A DNA stretch of 64,000 nucleotides, from NCBI RefSeq assembly GCF_019977195.1, contig NZ_AP024643.1:4154001-4218000 (forward strand), in the 5' to 3' direction. A program made the translations under genes and the position numbers. Shown in pieces: positions 1 to 9,070 of the stretch. The stretch's first letter is position 1, and each line of letters starts with the position of its first letter. The notes below the pieces were generated by a model. The model searched no databases. It saw only the letters and a program-made list of their open reading frames with translations, and was not told where the DNA came from. Source of the DNA: Arthrobacter sp. StoSoilA2 (lineage in GTDB: Bacteria > Actinomycetota > Actinomycetes > Actinomycetales > Micrococcaceae).

Positions 1-621
1 AAGTTGACGGGACAGAGCACCCGAATCTCGCTGAACAATGAGGGTGAGGTCAGCGCGGAGCATGCCCAAGCTGTCCTGAATGGCGAGAGCACGGGGCTTC
101 AGCCGATGGCTTTCCCGCAGGACGCCTTCAATGTCTTCGTCACGTACGTGCCGCTGGCACAGGGAAGCCGCCAGTTGAAGGTCTATGGCCAGTGGAACTG
201 GCGGGATGACTTCGTCGGCCAAGGCGCCCCCGAGGACTTGGCTTCCTTGCAGTTCACTTATCCTGACTGTGTTCGGCACGGAAATCTCCTGGCCAATACC
301 GGCAAGTATGATGGAACGGTCACCAATCGTGCCACCCTGCGGGACGCCGGTGTGGGCTCAAAGTCCCCCATTTGGAATATTGCAGATGGTACTTCCGGTT
401 TCGCAAACCTGACCGACAATGGGTACGTCACATCGACGCTGAACGCGGCCAATTGCACAGTTGGTGGTCCGGCGCAGGTGGGAATTGCATTCTCATACGA
501 GGCAAACCGTGGTGGGAGTGTCGCCAGCGTGTCTGTTGGTTGGGGATTCCTGAACATTGGATATAACAGCCAGGGTGACGTCCTGCGCAAGTCTTCCCAG
601 CCGATCTATGGAGCCCTCTAA
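1..621 (+). CDS. Hypothetical protein, 5' end outside the window
   Basis: An open frame runs from the window edge to a TAA at 619-621. A TTG at base 4 could serve as a start, but no ribosome binding site is visible because the sequence begins there, so the gene is probably truncated on its left. The visible 205 residues are polar, aromatic and glycine rich, with no transmembrane segment and two cysteines (one in TYPDC, one in NAANC). The composition resembles a secreted or beta-rich domain. I do not recognise the family. The last codons overlap the start of the small membrane protein gene that follows, so the two are probably translationally coupled. Confidence 0.6.
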   Translation, partial: KLTGQSTRISLNNEGEVSAEHAQAVLNGESTGLQPMAFPQDAFNVFVTYVPLAQGSRQLKVYGQWNWRDDFVGQGAPEDLASLQFTYPDCVRHGNLLANTGKYDGTVTNRATLRDAGVGSKSPIWNIADGTSGFANLTDNGYVTSTLNAANCTVGGPAQVGIAFSYEANRGGSVASVSVGWGFLNIGYNSQGDVLRKSSQPIYGAL

Positions 622-790
622 CTTGGATCTCACTCTCACGCTTTTTGTACCGCTGATCTTTGCGGCAATATTCCTGTATGTCCTTTACGGTGTCATTTAT
701 CGTGCCGTAAAGAATGCAATCAAGGATGCTCGTCGTGAACTTGAAAACGATGCGTTGACCAGCCACGATTCCGGCGGTGCTGAGTCGTAG
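608..790 (+). CDS. Small single-pass membrane protein, unknown function
   Basis: This 60-residue protein starts at an ATG that overlaps the last codons of the preceding gene by 14 bases. Residues about 9-31 (LTLFVPLIFAAIFLYVLYGV and on) form one hydrophobic helix. A basic then acidic polar tail follows (KNAIKDARRELEND). No family is recognised. A strong hairpin follows 16 bases after the stop, so this is the last gene of its transcription unit. Upstream in-frame codons could extend it, but the overlap-type ATG is the natural start and leaves a clean N-terminal membrane anchor. Confidence 0.65.
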   Translation: MEPSNLDLTLTLFVPLIFAAIFLYVLYGVIYRAVKNAIKDARRELENDALTSHDSGGAES

Positions 791-805
791 ATTTTGATCT
801 CATGC

Positions 806-837
806 AGCGAGCCCCGAGATAGCCCTCGGGGCTCGCT
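806..837 (+). terminator. Rho-independent-like hairpin
   Basis: A perfect 13-bp stem (AGCGAGCCCCGAG against CTCGGGGCTCGCT) closes a 6-base loop. It lies just after the stop of the small membrane protein and is followed by a weak GTTGT tail. It probably ends transcription of the rightward unit. Confidence 0.75.
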
Positions 838-902
838 GTTGTACGGCAAAGACTCATGGATACTTGATTCCTGCTTTCGAAGCAAGCATCAGTGACAAAA
901 CC

Positions 903-2224
903 CTACAGAACCGTCGTCCTCGACAATGACAGATCCTTCGTCTCGCGGAAGAACAACACCACAACCACCGCGGACACCAGAGCCATGCCCATCAGGTAGA
1001 ACGCCGGAGCCAACGGCGTCCCAAAGCCAGCCACCAATCCGGTCGCCACGAACGGAGCCGTCCCACCGAACAGGACGTAGGCCAAGGTGTAACCGATCGC
1101 AGACCCGGAAGCACGGACCGATGAAGGGAACATCTCCACCAGGGCCGGAACGTTGGACGTACCAATCACCGCAACCAAAGCACCCAGGACGCTGGTGCCC
1201 AAGATCGCGAACCGAGTCCCAACGGCATGATGGAGAATGCCGGAATGGTCATCACCACAAAGCCAACACACGCCACCAGCAGCATCCGCTTGCGGCCGTA
1301 ACGGTCGCTGGCACGTGCGGCCAGAGGGCACACTGCTGTGTACACCAGCATCGTGACTACGCTCGTGATCATCGATTCAGTGCTTGAGTAGTGAAGGCTC
1401 GAGGTCATGTACGCGATCATGTAGCTGCTCATCAGGTAGTAAGCGATCGCGTTGGTGATGCTGTAGCCAAACAGTGTGAAGATCTGCCGTGCGCAAAGCC
1501 GGATGGCATCACCCAAGGGCTTCTTCGCCACGTTGCCCCGTTTCTCCAGGCCACGGAACACCGGAGTGTCGTCCACCCTGGACCGGATGTAGAGGCCAAT
1601 GAGGCCGAGCGGGGCTGCGAGCAGGAAGGGGATTCGCCAGCCCCAAGCCTGAAGGTCGGCCGGGCTCAGAGTCGCAGTAATGGCCGCGCCGAGCAACGCA
1701 CCGGCAACCGAAGCCAGGCCGACAGTGGCCGGGATGATGCTGGCGTACGTGGCGCGCTTACCTTCCGGCGCATACTCCACGATGAACGCCGACGAGCCCG
1801 TGTACTCACCACCTGTCGTGAAGCCCTGAACCGCACGGAACAAGAAGAGCAGGATCGGAGCCCACACGCCGATCACGGCAAAAGTCGGCAGGATACCGAT
1901 GCAGAACGTCGCAGCGCTCATGATCAGCACGCACAGCCCAAGCATCTTGTTCCTGCCAATCCGGTCACCGTAACGTCCAAAGAAGGCCGCGCCGAGCGGC
2001 CTGGCGATGAAGCCGCCGGCGAAGATCGCCCACACGGCCAGGAGTGACGCCGTCGTTGAATAGTCCGGGAAGAAGAGCTTCGCGATGGTGACGGACATGA
2101 CCGCATAAGCCGCGGAGTCGAACCATTCGACAAAATTTCCGACGGCGGCTGCCGCAGCGACGCGCTTGAGGCTGCGCCGGGGGGAAGACTCAGTTTCAGC
2201 GACTTTCTCGGTCATCGTATTCAT
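903..2224 (-). pseudogene. MHS-family (ProP-like) MFS transporter, frameshifted
   Basis: The first part (2224 down to about 1210) encodes a typical metabolite:H+ symporter N-half: VGNFVEWFDSAAYAV, then GRYGDRIGRNK and RAVQGFTTGGEYTGSS. The last 100 residues of the family (RFAILGTSVLGALVAVIGTSN to the C-terminus at 903) continue in another reading frame. The break falls near 1200-1225, around SIMPLG / FAILGT, and is a one-base type indel. It shares an ATGA overlap with the upstream acyl-CoA ligase gene, so substrate uptake for that pathway is its likely job. Either it is a recent pseudogene or there is a base-call error. As written, the product lacks its last three or so helices and carries a short aberrant tail. 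Confidence 0.8.
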
Positions 2225-3816
2225 GATTGTTGTCCTTCGATGCGGGGAGAGGCTACAACGTGTGGGAGTTCGCGGAGCTGGGCCCGCTGGACTTTTCCGG
2301 TGGCCGACTTAGGCAGCGCGGAGACGTATTCAATGAATCGCGGGTAAGCGAAGCGGGAGAAGTTCTCCTTCACATGCGCCACGATGGTTTCGCTCAGGTC
2401 CGCTCCCCCAGCGTGACCGGGCATCAGTTCGATCCAGGCCTTGATGGACTGGCCGCGGAGCTCATCGGGCACGCCGGTCACCGACACGTCCCGCACGGGA
2501 TCGAGTTCGCGAATGACTGCCTCCAGCTCGTACGGCCCCACACGGTAGCCGGACGTTTTGATGACGTCATCGGTCCTCCCCAGGAACCAGAAGTAGCCGT
2601 CGTCATCCGCGTAGGCTTGGTCCTTCGTGTGGTACCAATCGCCACCGAACGCGGCGGCTGACGCCTCCGGCATATTCCAGTATCCCAAGGGAAACTGCGG
2701 GTTGGATCGGGCACGCAGGCAGATCTCACCGGTCTCGCCGGCCGCCACTTCCTGCCCAACCTCGTCCAGCAACCGGACCTCCCAACCGGGCAGCGGCTTG
2801 CCCATCGAGCCCGGCTTCACCGGGACCTCGGGGTAGTTGCCCAGCAGCGGATAAGACTCCGTCGAGCCGTAGTAGTCCAGCAGGGTCACCCCGTACTGCG
2901 ACTGGAACCAAGCGATCAAGTCCGGCGTCAGCGGCTCGTTGGACGAGCAAACCGTCCGCAGGGACAGCGGGAAGCGAGTACCGGCGTCGGGCACGTCCTC
3001 GCGCATCTTGCGCAAGAACGTCGGATTGACCAGGGCGCTGGTGACGCGGTGGCGGCTCATGGCGTCCAGCAGCGCTGCGGGGTCAAAGCCGCCTTCCGGC
3101 CGGAACACGAGGTGCGTGGCGCCGAGCCGAAGCGGGCCCATGAGTTTGGCGAGCGACCACGCCCAGTCCCCCGCACCGTAGAACACATCGCCGTCGCCGA
3201 GTTGGTGGCAGTACTCGAACTCGTTGTGGCCGAGGAGCGTGCGGTGCGCGTGGACGATTCCCTTGGCGCGGCCGGTGGTTCCCGAAGTGTAGAAGATGAG
3301 GGCGGGGTCGTCGGCTTTGGTTTCGACGTTCTGGAATTCAGTGGTTTCGGTGGCGATTTCCGGGCTGTCGATGTCGATAAAGGTGCCGTCGTAGTCCTCG
3401 AACAGGTGCTTGGCAGACTCCTCGGCGATGATCACCGACGCACCGCTGTCCTCAAGCCTGAATCGGATGGGTTCCGCGGCCCAGAGCAGCGACATCGTGA
3501 CCAGGATGGCGCCGGTCCGCAGCACGCCCAGATACGCAGCCGGGGTATCGGAGCGCTGCGGCAGCAGGACGGCGACGCGGTCGCCCTTCTTGATGCCGGC
3601 TCGTTGGAGGGTTGCTGCGATTTGCCGTGAGCGGTCCTGGATTTCGCCCCAACTCACCTCTCGTTGACCTTCGACGGCGGACTCCAGGATGAGAGCCCGC
3701 TTGTCCCTTGGGTGGTGGTCGGCGACGTCGACGGCCATGTTGTAGAGCTCGGGAACCTCCCAGCGGTGGGAGTTTCGTAGTTCGGTGTAGCGGTCTTGGG
3801 TTGCTGTGGTTGTCAT
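2221..3816 (-). CDS. AMP-dependent acyl-CoA synthetase / ligase
   Basis: This 531-residue ANL-superfamily enzyme should activate a carboxylic acid through an acyl-adenylate to its CoA thioester. Visible motifs are the P-loop YTSGTTGRAKG (about 176-186), YYGSTES (315-321), the hinge GRTDDVIKTSGYRVGPYE (413-430) and the catalytic lysine region PKSATGK (Lys about 508). No signal peptide is seen. The start is an ATG preceded by AGGAGG. It lies 23 bases after the crotonase gene and overlaps the transporter gene by ATGA, forming a crotonase-ligase-transporter operon for an aromatic or medium-chain acid. The medium-chain/benzoate-like subfamily is likely, but the substrate cannot be read from sequence. 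Confidence 0.9.
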   Translation of the reverse strand: MTTTATQDRYTELRNSHRWEVPELYNMAVDVADHHPRDKRALILESAVEGQREVSWGEIQDRSRQIAATLQRAGIKKGDRVAVLLPQRSDTPAAYLGVLRTGAILVTMSLLWAAEPIRFRLEDSGASVIIAEESAKHLFEDYDGTFIDIDSPEIATETTEFQNVETKADDPALIFYTSGTTGRAKGIVHAHRTLLGHNEFEYCHQLGDGDVFYGAGDWAWSLAKLMGPLRLGATHLVFRPEGGFDPAALLDAMSRHRVTSALVNPTFLRKMREDVPDAGTRFPLSLRTVCSSNEPLTPDLIAWFQSQYGVTLLDYYGSTESYPLLGNYPEVPVKPGSMGKPLPGWEVRLLDEVGQEVAAGETGEICLRARSNPQFPLGYWNMPEASAAAFGGDWYHTKDQAYADDDGYFWFLGRTDDVIKTSGYRVGPYELEAVIRELDPVRDVSVTGVPDELRGQSIKAWIELMPGHAGGADLSETIVAHVKENFSRFAYPRFIEYVSALPKSATGKVQRAQLRELPHVVASPRIEGQQS

Positions 3817-3839
3817 GGTTTTGCCTCCTGCTTCGCGGC

Positions 3840-4604
3840 TTAACGGCGGCCAGCGAGGAAGCGGGCCATCTCGCGCTGTGGTTCGCCGGTGCCGTAGGCC
3901 TCTCGGTGGACGCGCTTGGCTTCTGCCATGGCGTCCGCCAGGTCGTCATCTTCCAAGCTGCGCAAACGGTTCTTCGTCAGTCGGACCGCACCCGGAGGAA
4001 GGAGGCTCAAGCGCGAGGCGAGGTCCTTCGCGTAATCCAGCACGCCGCCGTCGTCCGCCACGTAGTTAAGGAGGCCAAGCCGCTGAGCCTCGGCAGCGTC
4101 CACCAGTTCACCGGTGAGGACGAACTGGGAGGTCTTGGACTTGCCGAGGATGCTCCACATGGCCCAGATCCCGGTGATGCTGGGGATGCCGGAGAGGACT
4201 TCGGGTTGGCCCATGCGGACTTTGGAGTCGCCGACGCGGAGATCCGCTAGTAGTGAGTACTGGAAACCAGAGCCTGCGGCGACGCCGTTGACTGCGGCAA
4301 TAGTGATCTGATCGAGGTTGCGGACGGCGCGGTAAAGACGGTCAAAACCGTCAATCCAAGCCTCGGCGGATTCGTGGTCCTCCGGGTTCATGGACGCAGT
4401 CTCGGCCAGATCCTGTCCGGCGCAGAAGGCGCGGCCGGTTCCCGTGAGGATGACGGTGCGGATTTCGTCGTTGCCTTTGAGGCCTTCCAGGTGGCCGATG
4501 AGTTCGTTGCGCATGGCTTCGGTCCAGGCGTTGAGCTTGTCCGGGCGGTTGAGGGTGATGATGGCGATGGGGCCGTCTTGTTCGAAGAGGACATCTTGGG
4601 ACAT
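3840..4604 (-). CDS. Enoyl-CoA hydratase/isomerase (crotonase family)
   Basis: A 254-residue crotonase-fold protein, usual length for the family. The oxyanion-hole segments are AFCAGQDL (about 60-67) and AAVNGVAAGSGFQ (about 103-115), and a catalytic-type glutamate lies in GQPEVLSGIPS. It probably hydrates or isomerises the acyl-CoA made by the ligase encoded just downstream. It is the first gene of the leftward unit and is divergent from a LysR regulator, which likely controls it. The exact reaction (PaaF/PaaG-like, dienoyl isomerase or dehalogenase-like) is not decided by the sequence. Confidence 0.88.
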   Translation of the reverse strand: MSQDVLFEQDGPIAIITLNRPDKLNAWTEAMRNELIGHLEGLKGNDEIRTVILTGTGRAFCAGQDLAETASMNPEDHESAEAWIDGFDRLYRAVRNLDQITIAAVNGVAAGSGFQYSLLADLRVGDSKVRMGQPEVLSGIPSITGIWAMWSILGKSKTSQFVLTGELVDAAEAQRLGLLNYVADDGGVLDYAKDLASRLSLLPPGAVRLTKNRLRSLEDDDLADAMAEAKRVHREAYGTGEPQREMARFLAGRR

Positions 4605-4675
4605 TGGGGCGTTTCCCTTGGTTCGTTGGGCTTCTTGGTTCCCATCTGACCATCGGCAATTGTGACCCGTCTAAC

Positions 4676-4697
4676 ATCAATATCTACTCGCCTTGAT
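4676..4697. promoter_or_regulatory. Candidate LysR binding site
   Basis: In the 115-bp gap between the divergent crotonase and LysR genes, ATCAA-N12-TTGAT forms an inverted repeat. A nested TATC-N10-GATA pair (4681-4698) lies inside it. Position and symmetry fit a LysR-type T-N11-A box placed to repress its own gene and activate the divergent one. Confidence 0.5.
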
Positions 4698-4719
4698 ACC
4701 AAACTGATATGGTGCGCAG

Positions 4720-5613
4720 ATGGACCTCCACCATCTCAAGTACTTTGTGGTGCTCTCCGAGGAGCTCCATTTCGGCCGCGCGGCACAGCGTCTGCATATG
4801 GCCCAGCCGCCACTTTCGCAGCGGATCAAGGACCTGGAGAAAGAACTCGGGGTGCAGTTGTTCCATCGGCGACGCACTGGCGTCGAGCTTTCCGAGGCCG
4901 GGGCCTTGCTGCTGGAACACGCGCGCGGAGTCCTGGATCACGTGGCCATGGCGCAGGAATCGATGCGGCGGATCCGGCCTGGCGCTTCGGGCATCCTGCA
5001 GGTGGCAGTGCCGCCGGATACGAACCCCGTGGCGCTGTCCACGATGGTTTCTTCGTTTAGCTCGCTTGCGCCTGATGTCCTGTTGAACCTGCACGAGCTC
5101 ACCACCGTGGAGCAGGTTGAGCGACTGCGCGACGGCGAACTGGACGTTGCGGTGGTCCGTCACCCCTTGAGCAGCGTGGGTTTCGAGTCGGGGCCGGTGT
5201 TCTCGCGTGCATTGGGTGTGGTGCTGAATGCCTCGCACCCGTTGGCTTCTGCGTCTTCTGTGCGCTTGGGCGACTTGGCCGGGAGCTCGCTGATCATCTT
5301 CCCGCGGCACATGGCCCCCACCTTATACGACTCGTTCCTGCACACCTGCCGGGACGCTGGGTACTTGCCGGCGGCAATTGTTCATGCCAGGAACCAGCAC
5401 TTCACACACGGACTGATCCTGGCCGGCCGGGGTGTGCACTTCAATGAGGAGCCGTGGACGCCCCTTCCCGCTGGAATTGTGTGGCGGCCGCTGGTGGGCG
5501 ATCCGTTGGCTTGGCGGACGTCGGCGCTGTGGTTGAAGAGCCGGAGGTCAGCGGAGACGGATGCGTTTGTTGCGGCTGTAGGGGCGGGGCTCAGTGCGGG
5601 CGGGCATGGGTAG
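4720..5613 (+). CDS. LysR-family transcriptional regulator
   Basis: A 297-residue regulator with the N-terminal winged helix-turn-helix MDLHHLKYFVVLSEELHFGRAAQRLHMAQPPLS typical of LysR proteins (residues 1-60). A periplasmic-binding-protein-like effector domain follows (about 90-295). It is transcribed away from the crotonase-ligase-transporter operon and probably senses a substrate or CoA ester of that pathway. The start ATG gives the canonical LysR N-terminus. Confidence 0.92.
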   Translation: MDLHHLKYFVVLSEELHFGRAAQRLHMAQPPLSQRIKDLEKELGVQLFHRRRTGVELSEAGALLLEHARGVLDHVAMAQESMRRIRPGASGILQVAVPPDTNPVALSTMVSSFSSLAPDVLLNLHELTTVEQVERLRDGELDVAVVRHPLSSVGFESGPVFSRALGVVLNASHPLASASSVRLGDLAGSSLIIFPRHMAPTLYDSFLHTCRDAGYLPAAIVHARNQHFTHGLILAGRGVHFNEEPWTPLPAGIVWRPLVGDPLAWRTSALWLKSRRSAETDAFVAAVGAGLSAGGHG

Positions 5614-5709
5614 CGGACCACGTTTGCCACCACCCTTGAAGGTCTTCGCGCCTGAAGCGTAACCTGCACGCAGAGAAGCGGAAATTGCAGGATTCGCTAG
5701 GAGCACGGC

Positions 5710-6093
5710 ATGAATCTGCTGAGCCAGATACTCGCGGGATCTACCGGCCTCGCGCTGATCAGCGTTGGCATCCTGGAGATCTTCTTCCATGGCGATCAAC
5801 GTTTCCACCGGATCTTTCTCATCCGACCTGACGACGTGCAGGCGGTGCGGATGTGGGCGATGAACGTTGGCGCCTACAACATCACCTTTGGGCTTGGAAT
5901 AGCCGTAGGTCTGTGGCTGGTGAACTTCTCTGGCACTCCCGCCAGTGGGTTGGCCATAATTATCTTCTGCTGCGCCTGCCACGTCCTCCTTGGTTTCTGG
6001 CTGTGGGTAACGGAGAAGCGCCTTCTGGTCAGCGCCATCGGCCAGGCGCTCTTTCCCGGACTAGCGATCGTTTTCTACATTCTCTTTCGGTAG
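5710..6093 (+). CDS. DUF1304 family membrane protein
   Basis: A 127-residue protein with four hydrophobic helices and the family hallmark MWAMNVGAYNITFGLG in the middle, preceded by a conserved HRIF segment. The family is widespread and its function is unknown. Start ATG is preceded by AGGAG with good spacing. It stands alone between a LysR gene and a leftward PASTA gene. Confidence 0.85.
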   Translation: MNLLSQILAGSTGLALISVGILEIFFHGDQRFHRIFLIRPDDVQAVRMWAMNVGAYNITFGLGIAVGLWLVNFSGTPASGLAIIIFCCACHVLLGFWLWVTEKRLLVSAIGQALFPGLAIVFYILFR

Positions 6094-6251
6094 AAGGGGT
6101 GCCGACCGGATCCTTGTAGCGGTATTTTCCGTTGTTTGCGTCAACAGCGGCGCCCGTAAGAGGATCCTCTATCGGACGCTCTGGTGCTTTCCTCTGAGAG
6201 CCTGGGCGTTAGGCCAGCCGCAGCCTGAGGGCATCCCTCACCGGACATCGC

Positions 6252-6566
6252 TCACTCGTCCTTCTCAGCCTCCGCATGACTCTTAAGTGAGGGGGCCGGC
6301 CCGCCCGTCTGCTCCGGCACGTCGCTTCGGGCTTGACCGTCCTGAACGAAAGTAATCCTAATTTGGCTACCCCGCTCAAGGACCGACCCAGCGGACGGAT
6401 CTTGGGAGGTTACCCAGAACAGCCCTGGCCACGTACGCGAACGGAGTCCAGGCCCGTCAGGGTCCCCGGCGGCGAGACCAAACCCAATGTTCGCCGCCAT
6501 CTCTTGGGCAATGTGCACAGGCTGCCCAACGAGATCAGGAACAGTCAGCTTCGGACGTTCATCCAT
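6252..6566 (-). CDS. Stand-alone PASTA-domain protein
   Basis: A 104-residue protein made of one PASTA domain: VPDLVGQPVHIAQEMAANIGFGL, then WVTSQDPSAGSVLERGSQIRITF (residues about 9-80). A charged polar tail follows. PASTA domains usually occur in tandem outside the membrane on Stk kinases and penicillin-binding proteins and bind muropeptides. Here there is no signal peptide or membrane segment, so a soluble role or a degenerate remnant are both possible. AAAGGAG precedes the ATG. Confidence 0.8.
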   Translation of the reverse strand: MDERPKLTVPDLVGQPVHIAQEMAANIGFGLAAGDPDGPGLRSRTWPGLFWVTSQDPSAGSVLERGSQIRITFVQDGQARSDVPEQTGGPAPSLKSHAEAEKDE

Positions 6567-6725
6567 CTCTTCTCCTTTGAGCCTGACCAGCTAGAACGGT
6601 GAAACCAACCTTCTTCCGTCGCCAAAAATACCGCCGGTGGGTCAGCCGGGCCTGGTCAACCCGGCTTCTCGGTTCCAAAAGCGCGCTTTAGTTTGGCCAG
6701 CTGGGTGCCCGCTGAAGGATCCTTT

Positions 6726-7409
6726 TTAGAGAAGTGCGGCGATCTTCTCCGCGGTCACCTTTGCAGAAGCCGGGTTCTGCCCCGTAACGAGTTTGCCGTC
6801 AGAGATGGCGTAGGGCACGAACGGGAGCAGGGCCTTTTCATACAACGCCCCGCGCTTTTTCATTTCTTCCTCTGAGTTGTAAGGCACGAGCTTATCCACC
6901 CGGGCAAGGACTTCTTCCTGCCACGCGAAGCCGGTTACTTTCCGGCCCTCCACAAGGAGACTGCCGTCGGAAAGCCTGGTGTTGAGCAGGCCGCAGTATC
7001 CATGGCAGACCGAGGATACGATGCCTCCTTGTTCCCAGATGTCACGGGTGATCTTTTGCAATCCTTCGCTGTCAGGAAAGTCGTACATGACCGCATGGCC
7101 CCCGGTGAAGTAAATGGCGTCGAAATCCGCCGAATTAATGCTCTCCGGGCCGGCGGTATTTTCAAGAAGCGCCATTCGGGACGGGTCAGCGTGCCACGAC
7201 TTGGCTGCCTTGTCGTAGCTGGGGAACTTCAGTGAGCGTGGCTCCAAAGGTGCAAAGCCTCCCTGCGGGCTGACGATTGCCTGCTCGAAACCGTGTTCCT
7301 CAAACACGTCCCAGGCGTGAACCAGTTCGGACAGCCATAAACCGGTAGGGTGCGACGGGTCGTCATAGTGGCTGACATTGGTGACAACGTGGAGGATGCG
7401 TTTTGTCAT
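6726..7409 (-). CDS. DJ-1/PfpI-type class I glutamine amidotransferase-like protein
   Basis: A 227-residue protein with the nucleophile-elbow cysteine in GIVSSVCHGYCGLL, preceded by YFTGGHAVMYDFPD, and a conserved N-terminal SPQGG. This fits the Hsp31-like/ThiJ group, which act as glyoxalase III, deglycase or chaperone. It lies 33 bases downstream of a TetR gene on the same strand, so it may be part of that regulon and respond to electrophile or aldehyde stress. The start ATG has a CAGGAGA ribosome site. Confidence 0.87.
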   Translation of the reverse strand: MTKRILHVVTNVSHYDDPSHPTGLWLSELVHAWDVFEEHGFEQAIVSPQGGFAPLEPRSLKFPSYDKAAKSWHADPSRMALLENTAGPESINSADFDAIYFTGGHAVMYDFPDSEGLQKITRDIWEQGGIVSSVCHGYCGLLNTRLSDGSLLVEGRKVTGFAWQEEVLARVDKLVPYNSEEEMKKRGALYEKALLPFVPYAISDGKLVTGQNPASAKVTAEKIAALL

Positions 7410-7442
7410 GCTCGTTCTCCTGGAGGTGTAAGCGGATCGGGA

Positions 7443-8042
7443 CTAGCTGGCGGACTTCTTGTCATTGAGCGCAAAGATCGCCGCAACCGCCGACTTGACG
7501 CGATCGGCAACGTCTGAGCTGGCTTGAGGCTGCAGCTTGCCGTCGAGGTGAAGGAACGCCAAGCCGTGCGCCATGCTCCACAGCGCGAGGGACAGGTGAG
7601 AGTTGTTCGCCCCGGGTAAGAGCCGCTCGATTGATTGGTTCAACATCTCGTGAAGCTGCTCCGAAGCCTGCACGCGTTCACTGTCCCTCTCGTCGCATTC
7701 GTTGCCGAACATCAACCGGAACACGGCCGGCCGCTTCAAAGCGAACCCGACATAGGCCACTCCGAGTGCCGCGATCACCTCCTCCGGCGCCGCGGGCTCA
7801 GCCACGTCAGTCAACGCAGCCTCGAGGTCCGCTCGGAGATCCCCGAACCCTTCGATCGCCACCGCGCTGTCAAGCGCGTCCCTGTCCGCAAAATGCCGGT
7901 ATGGCGCTGTGGGCGACACTCCTGCGCGACGAGCGACGGCCCTCAAAGAGAACGTCTCCCCCGCCTCCAGGCTCTCAATAGCGGCAGCGAGCAGGGCTGC
8001 ACGGAGGTCGCCGTGGTGATAAGGCTTTACCGATGTTGACAC
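7443..8042 (-). CDS. TetR-family transcriptional regulator
   Basis: A 199-residue regulator. The N-terminal HTH reads YHHGDLRAALLAAAIESLEAGETFSLRAVARRAGVSPTAPYRHF (residues about 8-50), with a C-terminal ligand domain of the TetR_C_33/WHG type. The GTG start is preceded by AGGAGG at 11 bases. It is followed on the same strand by the DJ-1-like gene and is divergent from an NAD(P)-binding epimerase-like gene. A perfect 19-bp palindrome lies in the shared promoter region. Confidence 0.9.
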   Translation of the reverse strand: MSTSVKPYHHGDLRAALLAAAIESLEAGETFSLRAVARRAGVSPTAPYRHFADRDALDSAVAIEGFGDLRADLEAALTDVAEPAAPEEVIAALGVAYVGFALKRPAVFRLMFGNECDERDSERVQASEQLHEMLNQSIERLLPGANNSHLSLALWSMAHGLAFLHLDGKLQPQASSDVADRVKSAVAAIFALNDKKSAS

Positions 8043-8084
8043 TGCTAACTTTGCCTCCTACGCTGATGTAAGCAGTGTAAACAT

Positions 8085-8103
8085 ATCGCATTACGAATGC
8101 GAT
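8085..8103. promoter_or_regulatory. Candidate TetR operator
   Basis: ATCGCATT-ACG-AATGCGAT is a perfect 8-3-8 inverted repeat between the TetR gene and the divergent NAD(P)-binding gene. It would overlap an alternative upstream ATG at 8102, which supports choosing the ATG at 8129 for the divergent gene. Confidence 0.7.
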
Positions 8104-8128
8104 GTCACCTATTCAGCGGAGCTCGAAA

Positions 8129-9070
8129 ATGCAGACAATACTGGGCGCAAGCGGCCAGATAGCGATGGAACTCGCCAGGGAGCTTCACCGCAACCACACC
8201 CAGGACCTGCGGCTCGTGAGCCGCAATCCGCGCAAGGTCAACGAGTCAGATGCACTGGTGAAAGCGGACTTGCTCGAGTCTTCCCAGACCACCGCGGCAG
8301 TTGAGGGCAGCGACGTCGTGTATTTCACCGCCGGACTTCCGGCGAACAGCGAGCTGTGGGAGGCCCAGTTCCCCACGATGCTCCGCAGCGCGTTGGACGC
8401 ATCCCGGGCTACGGGCGCCAAATTCGTCTATTTCGACAACACCTACATGTACCCCCAGGACGACCGCGTCCAGACTGAACTGACCCCCTTTACTCCCAAC
8501 GGGCGCAAGGGCAAGGTCCGCGCCGCCATGGCATCCATGGTGCTTGAGGAGATGGCCCGGGGCGATATTCCCGTTCTCATCGGCCGGGCGCCCGAGTTCT
8601 ATGGGCCGGGCCGGACGCAGAGCTTCACAAATGCCCTGATCATCGAGCCCCTGAAGGCCGGCAAGAAACCCCGCATCCCGGTGCGGGATGACCGGGAGCG
8701 GACGCTGATCTGGACTCCCGACGCGAGCCGTGCGCTTGCCCTCCTGGGCAACCGGCCAGCCGCTTTCGGCCAGACCTGGCATCTCCCTGTCCCACAGGAG
8801 CGCCTCAACTACCGGGAGTTCGCCACCTTGGCGTCGGAAGCCTTCGGCCAGAACCCCGGCTACACCGTCGTGCCGCGGTGGGCCCTGAACGCGGCTGGCC
8901 TTTTCTCTCCACAGGTTCGCGAAGTAAGGGAACTCCTGCCGCGCTACGCCCACCACAACCGCTTCGACTCCACTAAGTTCACCTCGCATTTCCCTGAGTT
9001 CGCCGTGACGCCCTATCGAGATGGGCTCGCCATCATCCATGCGGAAGCCAACGTAGTCCGGGCTAGCTGA
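8129..9070 (+). CDS. NAD(P)-binding epimerase/dehydratase-like protein
   Basis: The protein (313 residues) begins MQTILGASGQIAMELAREL, a Rossmann dinucleotide-binding turn (GASGQIA). SDVVYFTAGL and FVYFDNTYMYP follow, as in extended short-chain/NmrA-like proteins. The tyrosine-lysine pair of classical epimerases is not evident, so it may be a sensor or reductase. The ATG at 8129 has CGGAG upstream; the in-frame ATG at 8102 sits inside the operator palindrome. It is divergent from TetR and probably repressed by it. Its end overlaps the convergent dehydrogenase gene by 8 bases. Confidence 0.8.
   Translation: MQTILGASGQIAMELARELHRNHTQDLRLVSRNPRKVNESDALVKADLLESSQTTAAVEGSDVVYFTAGLPANSELWEAQFPTMLRSALDASRATGAKFVYFDNTYMYPQDDRVQTELTPFTPNGRKGKVRAAMASMVLEEMARGDIPVLIGRAPEFYGPGRTQSFTNALIIEPLKAGKKPRIPVRDDRERTLIWTPDASRALALLGNRPAAFGQTWHLPVPQERLNYREFATLASEAFGQNPGYTVVPRWALNAAGLFSPQVREVRELLPRYAHHNRFDSTKFTSHFPEFAVTPYRDGLAIIHAEANVVRAS

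Noticed and set aside
6157..6168. AGAGGATCCTCT palindrome after the DUF1304 gene
   Set aside because: Short isolated palindrome with no loop, T-run or nearby regulator.
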